Positions 52,239-60,462 of a stretch of 60,705 nucleotides of DNA are shown in pieces. The stretch covers positions 1 through 60,705 of the forward strand of contig CAZJBP010000001.1 in the NCBI GenBank assembly GCA_964544115.1, given 5' to 3'. The notes below the pieces were generated by a model that saw only the letters and a list, made by a program, of their open reading frames with translations, was not told the origin of the DNA and did not search any database. Position 1 is the first letter of the stretch. Every line of letters begins with the position of its first letter. The DNA comes from CAZJBP01 sp964544115. Its GTDB lineage: Bacteria > Verrucomicrobiota > Kiritimatiellia > UBA8416 > JADHWI01. Both the position numbers and the translations under genes were made by a program.

Positions 52239-52571
52239 GTGAAGGTTGCCGCAGGTGGGGTGGCGTTGATGGTTGCCGGGATTGCGCTGCTGGCCGGTTG
52301 CGAAGGAACGGTGTCGAACACGGACGGGTCCTCGACCGTGACGATCACCCCGTCCTCGACAACCATCGAGGGGGGCACGAGCAACGTCGTGTTCAAGGCC
52401 CAGGGCGGATACGCTCCGTATGCGTGGTCGGTGGACGATACGTCTTTGGGCAGCGTGACCGCGGCGGACGATGTGGGCATCTACGTCAGCAACGCGGTGA
52501 CGGGTGTTGCTGTGGTCACCGTTGTGGATGTCCGCTCCAACGAGGCCAACGCGACGGTGACGCAGGAATAG
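52239..52571 (+). CDS. Small lipoprotein with Ig-like domain
   Basis: 110 aa from GTG 52239, with GGAGGTG 8 bases upstream. The N-terminus has a type II signal peptide ending in the lipobox LLAGC (cysteine about residue 24), so it is probably lipid-anchored. The mature part (about 85 residues; TITPSSTTIEGGTSNVVFKA, YAWSVDD) resembles a BIG2-type Ig-like fold. It lies 29 bases before the aldo/keto reductase gene. Confidence 0.78.
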   Translation: MKVAAGGVALMVAGIALLAGCEGTVSNTDGSSTVTITPSSTTIEGGTSNVVFKAQGGYAPYAWSVDDTSLGSVTAADDVGIYVSNAVTGVAVVTVVDVRSNEANATVTQE

Positions 52572-52600
52572 GCGGCCGGCGGGCCGCGGAGGAGGGGCTT

Positions 52601-53788
52601 ATGGTCATGCATTACCGGCGGTTCGGACGCACGGAGCTGAAGATGCCCGTGCTCACGTGCGGCGGCATGCGGTACCAGCAGGCGTGGAAGGATGACGATC
52701 CCGCCCTGGAGATCGACCCCGACAATCAGGCCAACCTCGAGGCCACCGTGCGGGCCGCGGTGGCGGCCGGCATCAACCACATCGAGACGGCGCGCGGGTA
52801 CGGCACCAGCGAGATCCAGCTCGGCCGCGTTCTGCCCTCGTTTCCGCGCGCGTCGATCCTCGTACAGACCAAGATCGGCCCGGCCGAGAGCGAGGATGAC
52901 TTCCTGCGCACGTTCGACCAGTGCATGCGCAATCTGCGGCTGGACTACCTGGACCTCCTGGGCATCCACGGCATCAACACCGCCGACGTGCTCGATCTCA
53001 CGCTGCACAAGGGCACGCTGAAGGCCGCGCAGCGGCTGCGCGACGAGGGACGCGTGCGCCACATCGGGTTCTCCACGCACGGCCCGTGCGATGTCATCGT
53101 CGCCGCCATCGAGACCGGCGAGTTCGAGTATGTCAACCTGCACTGGTATTACTTCGATCCGCGCAACAGTCCTGCCATCGACGAGGCCGCCCGCCGGGAC
53201 ATGGGCGTGTTCATCATCAGCCCGTCCGACAAGGGCGGGCGGCTCTACGCCCCGCCGCCGAAGCTGGTCGAACTGTGCCAGCCGTTCACGCCGATGGGCT
53301 TCAACGACCTGTTCTGCCTGTCGCGCCCCGACGTGCACACCCTGAGCATCGGCGCGTCCCGGCCGTCGGATTTCGACGCGCACCTGGCGGTGATGCCCGA
53401 GCTCGACCGCGCGTCCGACGCCATCCGCCACGTGGTCGTGCGGCTGGAGTCCGAGATGCGGCGGGTGCTCGGGGATGCCTGGTGCGACGGCTGGGCTGAG
53501 GCGCTGCCGTCCATGGAGGCGACGCCCGGCGAGGTACCGCTCTACCACGTGCTGCGGCTCTACAACCTGGCGATGGCGTACGACATGGAGGAGTTCGGCC
53601 GCATGCGCTACAACCTTCTCGGCAGCGGCGGCCACTGGTTCCCGGGCAACAAGGTCGACAAGATCGACTGGGCGGCGCTGCGCGAGGGGCTCCGCAACCA
53701 CCCGCTGGCCGACCGCATCGAACAGGCGCTGAAGATCGCCCACGAGCGCTTCAACGCGGCCGATGAGAAGCGCCTCAGCGAGTCGTAG
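52601..53788 (+). CDS. Aldo/keto reductase with degenerate C-terminal ferredoxin-like domain
   Basis: 395 aa. TIM-barrel AKR with FGRTELKMPVLTCGGMRY, HIETARGYGTSE (Tyr is the general acid; Glu replaces the usual Asp), QTKIG and LGIHGIN (Lys and His). The C-terminal part aligns with COG1453-type reductases that carry a Cys-rich [4Fe-4S] domain before LRLYNLA, but here only one cysteine remains in the region (AWCDGW). GGAGGAGGGG lies just before the ATG. Substrate is unknown. The stop codon lies inside a REP-like hairpin. Confidence 0.88.
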   Translation: MVMHYRRFGRTELKMPVLTCGGMRYQQAWKDDDPALEIDPDNQANLEATVRAAVAAGINHIETARGYGTSEIQLGRVLPSFPRASILVQTKIGPAESEDDFLRTFDQCMRNLRLDYLDLLGIHGINTADVLDLTLHKGTLKAAQRLRDEGRVRHIGFSTHGPCDVIVAAIETGEFEYVNLHWYYFDPRNSPAIDEAARRDMGVFIISPSDKGGRLYAPPPKLVELCQPFTPMGFNDLFCLSRPDVHTLSIGASRPSDFDAHLAVMPELDRASDAIRHVVVRLESEMRRVLGDAWCDGWAEALPSMEATPGEVPLYHVLRLYNLAMAYDMEEFGRMRYNLLGSGGHWFPGNKVDKIDWAALREGLRNHPLADRIEQALKIAHERFNAADEKRLSES

Positions 53789-53820
53789 CGCCTCCCGGTG
53801 CCGCGCGGGCCGCGAACGCG
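53783..53820. repeat. REP-like hairpin, first copy
   Basis: TCGTAGCGCCT, a 10-base middle and CGCGGGCCGCGAACGCG. It shares its arms with the copy at 53847-53890 and contains the reductase stop codon. Confidence 0.55.
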
Positions 53821-53846
53821 CCTGGCGGAGGGATGAAGCAGCAGGC

Positions 53847-53884
53847 TCGTAGCGCCTGCTGTACCGGTACAGCGCGGGCTACGA
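53847..53884. repeat. REP-like hairpin, second copy
   Basis: TCGTAGC pairs with GCTACGA, and between them GCTGTACCGGTACAGC is a 16-base perfect palindrome. The GTAG at the stem foot is reminiscent of REP sequences served by RAYT transposases. It could also terminate the reductase transcript. Confidence 0.6.
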
Positions 53885-53889
53885 ACGCG

Positions 53890-53991
53890 CTGAAACGGGA
53901 TGCCGAAGGGCCGTCAGCACTGCGCGGCTCCGCGTTGCTTCCCGCTGTCGCCGTCCCTATGATATGCCCCTCGAGCGCCGCTGACGCGCGC
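53890..53991 (+). repeat. 102-bp direct repeat, copy 1
   Basis: It begins CTGAAACGGGATGCCGAAGG and matches 57538-57639 at 99 of 102 positions, in the same orientation. The pair encloses the WG-repeat gene and the RAYT gene. Confidence 0.85.
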
Positions 53992-54001
53992 CGTTTCTAT
54001 C

Positions 54002-54055
54002 CGGTGCCGGGACAGGGGTGCCGGGACAGGCGGGACAGGTGACAGGTAAAGGGTC
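54002..54055 (+). repeat. GGACAGG/GACAGGTAAAG repeats before the WG-repeat gene
   Basis: Four GGGACAGG-type units and GACAGGTGACAGGTAAAG. The motif GACAGGTAAAG recurs at 56158-56168 and 56190-56200. Confidence 0.6.
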
Positions 54056-54070
54056 CTTCGGAAGATCAAG

Positions 54071-56041
54071 GTGAGAGTGCGCTCAATAAGTCGCCTTGTG
54101 ATAGGCTGCCTCGTCCTGGGGTTGAGTGCGCTTTCGGGAAGAGCGCAGGAAGATCCGGCACTGTTCCGCATTGGCAAGGGGAACTTGCTCGGGTTTATCG
54201 ATCGCGACGGTCGAACGCTCGTCGTGCCCAAGTACCAGTACGTGGACACCGCCTGGTGGGAGGGGTGTTTGTGGGTCCGGGAATCGTTTCCCTTGTGGTG
54301 GCAGGGCTTGGAGACGAACGCACCCTCCGGCAACTTCATCGGCCCTGACGGGGTGACCATATCCGCGCGGCCGCTCTCAGAGCTCGATTGTTTCCGCGAG
54401 CCCATGTTCAGGAGCGGCATCGCGTTGGTGCGGCTCTCGATGAACGATTGTGCTTACATTGACAAAGCCGGGCGCATTTTATTCCACGCGCCTCCTTGGT
54501 GTGTGGGGGTTCCTGATGATGCAGGACCGTGGGTAATGGTTGAAGACGGCAAGTTCGGTTACGCCACGCGATCAGGCAAGGTCGTGGTCCCAGCGACGTT
54601 CGACGAGTGCGGCAGCTTCACCTATGGGTTTGCGCCCGTCCGGCGGGGTTCCGAATGGGGCATCATCGACTCAGACGGGAAATGGGTATTGGAGCCCTCA
54701 TATAGTGAGATCAGGAGGGTCGAGAGCGGTCACACGTTGTTGAAGTATCGGTCGGGTATACGTTGGGGAATGCTTCGCAACGACGGCAAGGTTCTTACCG
54801 CCGCGAAGTTCGATCAGGTGGGTCACGGAGGCTATGGGGTGGTCACCGTGCGGATCGGCGACAAGTGGGGTCTGGTGACCGATGGAGGCTGTACTGTTCT
54901 GGACCCCCAGTTTGAGGGGGTGGGTACTGTGACTCCGTACGTAGTGGCGGTGTCAAAAAGCAATCTCTGGGGGCTTGTGAGCCTAGACGGGACTGTTGTC
55001 CAAGAGCCGGCGTTCAGCTCGCTGTCGATCCGTGAGGCTGGTGGGCCGTGCGTCGGTCGCATGCCTCTGGCCGGCTGTGGCGTTCTGCTTGATGAGCGTG
55101 GAAGAAGGATCACCGCGCCGGCGGCGGATGATTTCCATCTGGTGGGCAACGACAGAGCTTTCTTCAGGCAGGGCGAAAAGTGGGGGCTCATGGCGACAGC
55201 GGGAGAAGTGCTGATCGAAGCGACCTACGACGATGTTGGAGGCTTCGAGAAACACGGCTTGTTTGGTGTCGCACGCAGGCGCATGCGGGGTCTGGTTGAT
55301 ATAGTGACAGGTCGCGAAGTGTTGCCGACGACGCATGAACGCGTTGTGAGTTGGCACGAGGTAGTGCGGTGCATTGACGGCGGCACGAATTCGTTCTACA
55401 CGCGGTCTGGGTCCGTGTTGGTATCTGAAGAGGCGGGGATCACGAATGTGACAGACGCATGGCTTATGTACGATGGGTATGGCGTCATAGAGGGGAAGAC
55501 AGGGGCGGGTGTCATCTCGAAGGATGGACGCATCGTGCTGCCGATGAGGTACGAGAGAGCGGGTTTCCCCTCCGAGGATCTTGTGCCGGTTCAAGTTGGG
55601 GGGAAGTGGGGGTATGTCGATCTGCGAGGCCGTCCGGTAGTAATGCCCCGCTTTGCGGATGCGGGGAGCTTTTCCGAAGGCGTGGCGTTTGTGCGGGTCG
55701 ACGACGCGTATGGATTCATTGATCACCGAGGGGAGTTTGTAATCGCACCGAAGTACGCGGCCGCTGGTTACAGCCTGAACGGTTTGCTTCCGGTCGCCGT
55801 GCGCCGCGAAGGTGGAACGGATGCGGTATGGGGGGTGGCAGCACTCAAGTGGGGGTTGATTGACCGACAGGGAAACACCGTGCTGCCCGTCGAATATGAA
55901 GTTTTGGAATGGGGGTCGAGATCGGCGAAGAAGAAGCGGCCTTACGGGAGAATGGTTAGTCGCGAATGTTCGCGCTGGGCGGATCTGGATACCGAAGGCG
56001 GCCGGTTCCTCGTCCCTTGGATTCAGGGCGCAGTGAAGTAG
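54071..56041 (+). CDS. Secreted WG-repeat protein
   Basis: 656 aa from GTG 54071. A signal peptide (about 1-25, RLVIGCLVLGLSALSGRA) is followed by about a dozen WG-type repeats of 40-50 residues (for example GLVTDGG, GKWGYVDLRGRPVV, EKWGLMATAG). WG repeats form beta-rich structures of unknown function. The gene is visibly less GC-rich than the surrounding genes and its codon choice is looser, consistent with transfer. It lies inside the direct-repeat-bounded island. Confidence 0.85.
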   Translation: MRVRSISRLVIGCLVLGLSALSGRAQEDPALFRIGKGNLLGFIDRDGRTLVVPKYQYVDTAWWEGCLWVRESFPLWWQGLETNAPSGNFIGPDGVTISARPLSELDCFREPMFRSGIALVRLSMNDCAYIDKAGRILFHAPPWCVGVPDDAGPWVMVEDGKFGYATRSGKVVVPATFDECGSFTYGFAPVRRGSEWGIIDSDGKWVLEPSYSEIRRVESGHTLLKYRSGIRWGMLRNDGKVLTAAKFDQVGHGGYGVVTVRIGDKWGLVTDGGCTVLDPQFEGVGTVTPYVVAVSKSNLWGLVSLDGTVVQEPAFSSLSIREAGGPCVGRMPLAGCGVLLDERGRRITAPAADDFHLVGNDRAFFRQGEKWGLMATAGEVLIEATYDDVGGFEKHGLFGVARRRMRGLVDIVTGREVLPTTHERVVSWHEVVRCIDGGTNSFYTRSGSVLVSEEAGITNVTDAWLMYDGYGVIEGKTGAGVISKDGRIVLPMRYERAGFPSEDLVPVQVGGKWGYVDLRGRPVVMPRFADAGSFSEGVAFVRVDDAYGFIDHRGEFVIAPKYAAAGYSLNGLLPVAVRREGGTDAVWGVAALKWGLIDRQGNTVLPVEYEVLEWGSRSAKKKRPYGRMVSRECSRWADLDTEGGRFLVPWIQGAVK

Positions 56042-56392
56042 TGGGATCCCCTGCGTCAGAAAAGCACTCGGACAAGTGACGGACGAGTACTGACGGCACA
56101 CTGGGGAGCACACTGACCACACTGGGGACAGGTAAACTGTCGGAGATAGACAGACAAGTGACAGGTAAAGTCACCGGACAAGCGGACAAGTGACAGGTAA
56201 AGTATCCTCCACCGGGGTGTAGGGTGGGCGAATCTGGCAGGGCGGGGCGCCGGGGCGTCAGTGTTTGTGAAGGGCGTCTGAGGTGGGTGTGACGGCGTTC
56301 TGAGTGGCACACGGAGCGCGAACGGCGGAAGCCGGGCACGCGCCGGCTGTTGGGTTGCCGGTCGGTGCCGTGAGCCAGCTTGCTGGCGGCGC
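56042..56392. repeat. Intergenic region with repeated GACAAGTGACAGGTAAAGT
   Basis: 351 bases between WG-repeat and RAYT stop codons, no gene. GACAAGTGACAGGTAAAGT occurs at about 56151 and 56183, preceded by other GACA-rich units (56070-56145: GGACAAGTGACGGACGAGTA, ACACTGGGGA). It looks like a REP-type target region of the neighbouring transposase. Confidence 0.6.
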
Positions 56393-57349
56393 TCAGACGA
56401 TCTGGCGCAACTGCCTGAAGCTGTAGATCTCGGGCCGTGAGCCGGCGGGATCCGGCGCCAGGGCTCGGGTGAGGCGTCGCCTGGCTATGGCCGCCTCGCC
56501 ACGGGCCTTGGCCAGAACGTTCTTCACGAAGAGGTCCGAGCCGATGACCAGGCCGTCAACCCAGTAGCGCACGCGGCGATCCGCGCGGATTGCAAAGGGC
56601 TGCTTCTCGGCGGCCTTCAGGGCGACGGCCTCTACGGTCTGCGGGGACGCGCCGGCCTCCACTGCCGTCTCGACAGCGATGGCGCGGCGCAGGGCTGACA
56701 GAAGGCTGTCCATGTCCTTGGCCCCAAGGCCCTCGGGCAGTGTCGGCAGCACGTGCGAAACGACGGGCTCTTCCCACGGATGCCGGCCAGCGGCCGACCA
56801 CTCGGCCAGGGTGCAGAACCGGTAGTCGGCGGGGTTTCTGACGATGCCTGCGCGTACCGGGTTGAGTTCCAGATACTTCCAGCAGTGCCAAACGGACAGA
56901 CCGCCTTCGAGGATGGTGTTTTTGAACCGCTCCTGCCAGAGGTGTCCCCGGCGGCGCACAGGACGTGTGCGGTTGAACCAGCGGGTGAACTGCTGCTGGA
57001 GGTCCTTCATGAAGCGGCTGACATCGCGCAGTTGCCCGGGCAGAGCCGCGGCCCGTTCAGTACCCACGCGCACCGTCTTCTTGCCGTCGTAGAAGGCATT
57101 GAATCGCGCCACCGCCTCCGCCTCCGGAAGCCCCTTGCCAGGGATGAACGTCAGCAGATGGAAGTGGTTGCCCATGACCTGGTAGGCGACAACCTCCACC
57201 GTGTACAGCCGCAAGAGCTTACGCATGATACAGACGAAGCACTCCTTCTCTGCCGGTCCGAAGGGGAACTCCCCCACGTGCCCACCGATCCGATTATAAA
57301 GGTGCATGAACGTGTCCACTTCCGACGGCTTGATCCTGGCCTGACGCAT
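56393..57349 (-). CDS. REP-associated tyrosine transposase (RAYT, Y1 family)
   Basis: 318 aa. The HUH motif is GNHFHLL near 61-67 and the C-terminal helix LNPVRAGIV follows YLE, where the nucleophilic tyrosine of Y1 transposases is expected. RRRGHLWQERFKN is the conserved block between. The last 150 residues are extra compared with IS200/IS605 TnpA and typical of TnpA_REP. Flanking GACAGGTAAAG repeats and the 33-bp array are candidate targets. There is no tnpB and no adjacent terminal hairpin pair, so it is probably a domesticated or REP-handling enzyme. Confidence 0.9.
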   Translation of the reverse strand: MRQARIKPSEVDTFMHLYNRIGGHVGEFPFGPAEKECFVCIMRKLLRLYTVEVVAYQVMGNHFHLLTFIPGKGLPEAEAVARFNAFYDGKKTVRVGTERAAALPGQLRDVSRFMKDLQQQFTRWFNRTRPVRRRGHLWQERFKNTILEGGLSVWHCWKYLELNPVRAGIVRNPADYRFCTLAEWSAAGRHPWEEPVVSHVLPTLPEGLGAKDMDSLLSALRRAIAVETAVEAGASPQTVEAVALKAAEKQPFAIRADRRVRYWVDGLVIGSDLFVKNVLAKARGEAAIARRRLTRALAPDPAGSRPEIYSFRQLRQIV

Positions 57350-57417
57350 GGTTTCCTCCCCGGTGAGTGACTCGCCCCCTCCACACCTACCAAAGCAACT
57401 GCCGCGTCCGAATTCCG

Positions 57418-57532
57418 GTCGAAGGTGGACTACTAACCTGTCCCTATCGGCCGCCCGGTCGAAGGTGGACTACTAACCTGTCCCTATCGGCTTCGGCTAG
57501 TCGAAGGTGGACTACTAACCTGTCCCTATCGG
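57418..57532 (+). repeat. Array of three perfect 33-bp repeats
   Basis: GTCGAAGGTGGACTACTAAC with its 13-base continuation occurs identically at 57418-57450, 57458-57490 and 57500-57532, spaced by 7 and 9 bases. The unit contains ACCTGTCCC, which is related to the other repeats near the RAYT gene. It lies upstream of the RAYT start. Confidence 0.9.
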
Positions 57533-57537
57533 GGCCC

Positions 57538-57639
57538 CTGAAACGGGATGCCGAAGGGCCGTTAGCATTGCGCGGCTCCGCGTTGCTTCCCGCTGTCGCC
57601 GTCCCTATGATATGCCCCTCGCGCGCCGCTGACGCGCGC
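57538..57639 (+). repeat. 102-bp direct repeat, copy 2, directly before asnS
   Basis: Matches 53890-53991 with three substitutions. The next ten bases carry the ribosome site GGAGG of asnS. Contains CGCGCGCCGCTGACGCGCG, a short stem. Confidence 0.85.
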
Positions 57640-57649
57640 TGGAGGCGAC

Positions 57650-59155
57650 ATGAGCGATTCGATAGACACGACCGTTGACCGTCTGGCCGAACACGCGGGA
57701 CAGGCCGTCCGTTTGCGCGGCTGGGTGTACGGCCTGCGGCGCAGCGGCAAGGTGGCGTTTCTGGAATTGCGCGACGGCACGGGCATCTGCCAGTGCATCG
57801 TCGAGGCGTCTGCGCCGGAGGCGTTCGAGGCCGCCGGCCGACTGACCCAGGAGTCCTCGCTGGCGCTGACCGGCACCGTGCGCCCCGAACCGCGCGCCCC
57901 GGGGGGCTATGAGATTGCGGTGGTGACGCTGGAGCCCGTGCACATCGCTGAGGATTACCCCATCACCCGCAAGGCCCACGGGTGGGACTTCCTCTTCTCC
58001 CATCGCCACCTGTGGTTCCGGTCGCGCCGCCCGACCGCCATCCTCCGTATTCGCCACACGCTGATCCGCGCCTGCCGCGAGTTCTTCGACAACCGCGGCT
58101 TCACGCTGGTGGACACGCCGATCCTCGTGCCCGGAGCCGGCGAAGATACGCAGACGCTCTTCCCGGTGACCTACTTCGACCGGCAGGCCTACCTGGCGCA
58201 GACGGGCCAGCTCTACCTGGAGTCGGCCTGCATGGCGCTGGGAAAGGTGTACTGCTTCGGACCGACGTTCCGCGCCGAGAAGTCCAAGACGCGCCGCCAC
58301 CTGACCGAGTTCTGGATGATCGAGCCGGAAATCGCCTTCGCCGACCTGGACGACGTGATCGCCCTGGCCGAGGATTTCATGGTCCATCTTGTCGAGCGGG
58401 TCCTGGCCGCGAACACGGCGGATCTCGAGTCCCTCGGCCGCGACGTCGAGGCGCTGCGCCTCATCCGCAAGCCGTTCCCGAGGATGACGTACGATCAGGC
58501 GGTCGAGAACCTGCGCAGCGAGGCCACGCGCCAGAGGATGGAGGCGCGCCTGGAGCAGGCGCGGGCCGAACTGGCGGCGCGGCGCGCGGAGCAGGGCGCG
58601 CTGACGCTGGAGCTGGAGTCGGCCAAACAGGCCTGGAAGCAGGACAAGGCCCGGCTGGCCCTGCAGGAAACGGCGGACGCGATCACGGACCTGGAGCGCG
58701 AGGTGGAATATGCCCCCGAGCACATCCGGCTGGCGCAGGCGTTCGAGTGGGGCGGCGACCTCGGCGGCAGCGACGAATCGGTGCTGTCGCGGCAGTTCGA
58801 CCGCCCTCTGTTTGTGACCGACTATCCCGCCGAGGCCAAGGCGTTCTACATGAAGCGCCATCCGCACGACCCGCGGCGGGTCCGCAACATGGACCTGCTG
58901 GCGCCGGAGGGCTACGGCGAGATCATCGGCGGCAGCCAGCGCGAAGACGATATCGAGACTCTGCGCCGCAGCACGCAGGAGAAGGGGCTGCGCCCCGAGG
59001 ACTACGACTGGTACTTTGACCTGCGCCGCTTCGGCTCGGTCCCGCACGGCGGCTTTGGGCTGGGCATCGAGCGGACGCTGACGTGGATCTGCGGCCTCAA
59101 GCACGTCCGCGAAACCATCCCGTTCCCCCGCACGATGGGGAAGATGGTTTTGTGA
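57650..59155 (+). CDS. asnS: Asparagine-tRNA ligase with coiled-coil insert
   Basis: 501 aa. N-terminal OB-fold anticodon domain (about 15-110, VRLRGWVYGLRRSGKVAFLE) and class II catalytic core with FRAEKSKTRRHLTEFWMIEPE (motif 2) and FGLGIERTL (motif 3). Residues about 290-353 are an insertion in the core, rich in Arg, Glu, Ala and Gln with heptad character, absent from most AsnRS and placed between YDQAVENL and the following AFEWGGDLG. The ATG at 57650 has GGAGG 9 bases upstream. The repeat copy lies immediately upstream, so the promoter may lie in or before it. Confidence 0.92.
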   Translation: MSDSIDTTVDRLAEHAGQAVRLRGWVYGLRRSGKVAFLELRDGTGICQCIVEASAPEAFEAAGRLTQESSLALTGTVRPEPRAPGGYEIAVVTLEPVHIAEDYPITRKAHGWDFLFSHRHLWFRSRRPTAILRIRHTLIRACREFFDNRGFTLVDTPILVPGAGEDTQTLFPVTYFDRQAYLAQTGQLYLESACMALGKVYCFGPTFRAEKSKTRRHLTEFWMIEPEIAFADLDDVIALAEDFMVHLVERVLAANTADLESLGRDVEALRLIRKPFPRMTYDQAVENLRSEATRQRMEARLEQARAELAARRAEQGALTLELESAKQAWKQDKARLALQETADAITDLEREVEYAPEHIRLAQAFEWGGDLGGSDESVLSRQFDRPLFVTDYPAEAKAFYMKRHPHDPRRVRNMDLLAPEGYGEIIGGSQREDDIETLRRSTQEKGLRPEDYDWYFDLRRFGSVPHGGFGLGIERTLTWICGLKHVRETIPFPRTMGKMVL

Positions 59156-59235
59156 AGAAGGCTGCAGCTGTTTAGGCCGTTAGGCGCCGGCGGCTCCCAC
59201 CGAACAGCCCAACAGTCTAACAGCCTAACGACCTA
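59156..59235. repeat. Inverted repeat between convergent asnS and methyltransferase genes
   Basis: CAGCTGTTTAGGCCGTTAGG (59165-59184) faces CAGCCTAACGACCT (59221-59234), with further TAACAG units between. The same type of element is at 1879-1997. As it lies between two convergent genes it may serve as a bidirectional terminator. Confidence 0.55.
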
Positions 59236-60363
59236 TTACGGCACTTCGTACACGAGCAACTCGCACGGCAGATCGCCGTTCTTGAGCGGGAACACCGCTT
59301 CGGGTTGGAGGGCCATGGCCTGCCGGTAGCCGGGATGGCCCGCGAGCAGGGCCACGCGGCTGCCATGCATCCGGCAGAGGGCCGCGGTGATATCGCGGCA
59401 GAACGCCGCGTCAGCTCCGAGCCGCACGTCATACGGCGGGTTGGCGACCACCATCCTTCGCACGCCGTCGCTCTGCCACGCGATCAGCGAGCGCTCGCGG
59501 AAGGCGATCCGAACGCCTGCGCGGCCGGCGTTCGCCCGTGCCACGTCCAGCACGGCCGGATCGATGTCCGCGGCCGTAACCGCCGGCGCGCCTCGCCCTG
59601 CGCGCCGGCGCGCCTCGCCCCTGAGCTCCCGCATGACCTGCCGGCCGTCATCGTCAAACCCGGCCCAGCGCTCGAATCCGAACCGCTCGCGCCGCAGCCC
59701 TGGCGCCACGTCCGCGGCCCACATCGCGGCCTCGATCGCGATCGTCCCCGAGCCGCACATCGGGTCGAGAACCGGCGTTACGCGGTCCCATCGGGCGAGC
59801 CGCAGGATCGCCGCCGCCAGCGTCTCGCGCAGCGGCGCCTCGCCCGCCTCGGTGCGGTACCCGCGCCGTGAGAGCGGCTCTCCGGAGAGGTCGACGTACA
59901 GCGTGACCGAGTTCCGCCGGATGTAGACCGACACACGCACGTCCGCGTCCGCCCGGTCCACGTTCGGCCGCTCGCCCGTGCGATCCCGCACCTGGTCGAC
60001 GATGGCGTCCTTGACCTTCAGCGCCGTGAAGCCGCTGTGCCGGAACGTCTCCGTGCCGGCCGTCACCGCCGATACGGAGAGCGAAAGGTCGGAGGTCAGG
60101 AACCGGGACCAGTCCACCGCGGATGCCCCGGCATACAGAGCATCCGCATCGTCGGCGTCGAAGCGGGCCACCTCCGCGAGGATGCGTGGCGCCACGCGGC
60201 TCTCCAGGCAGGCGCGCCATCCGTCGCGCCACGCGCCGCGGAACGGGATCCCGCCGCTGCCCTGGCGCACGTGCGGCAGGCCCAGGTCGCGCAGTTCCTC
60301 GTACAGTGCCAGCTCCGTGCCGGCACTGGCCGCCGCAAAGAATCCTACCGATTCGAACTCCAT
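59236..60363 (-). CDS. THUMP-domain RNA methyltransferase (RlmL-like)
   Basis: 375 aa from ATG 60363 (an ATG three codons upstream also fits). N-terminal THUMP-containing part with FFAAASAGTELALYEELRDLG, then a SAM-dependent methyltransferase domain with DPMCGSGTIAIEAA (SAM motif I) and NPPYDVRL (N6/N2-methylase catalytic NPPY). It resembles the N2-guanine-specific 23S rRNA methylases (RlmL/RlmG), but lacks the C-terminal half of RlmKL. Confidence 0.88.
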   Translation of the reverse strand: MEFESVGFFAAASAGTELALYEELRDLGLPHVRQGSGGIPFRGAWRDGWRACLESRVAPRILAEVARFDADDADALYAGASAVDWSRFLTSDLSLSVSAVTAGTETFRHSGFTALKVKDAIVDQVRDRTGERPNVDRADADVRVSVYIRRNSVTLYVDLSGEPLSRRGYRTEAGEAPLRETLAAAILRLARWDRVTPVLDPMCGSGTIAIEAAMWAADVAPGLRRERFGFERWAGFDDDGRQVMRELRGEARRRAGRGAPAVTAADIDPAVLDVARANAGRAGVRIAFRERSLIAWQSDGVRRMVVANPPYDVRLGADAAFCRDITAALCRMHGSRVALLAGHPGYRQAMALQPEAVFPLKNGDLPCELLVYEVP

Positions 60364-60462
60364 CCCGCCCATCCTTTGCCCCTAACGGAGGCATCCAACC
60401 CGGCCACAAGCATGGCGCACGCCCGCAGCGGAGTCGAGTCCGCGATGGGCTGGCTGTCGGCA

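Noticed and set aside
57418..57532. CRISPR array
   Set aside because: Spacers are only 7-9 bases, there are three units and no cas gene nearby.
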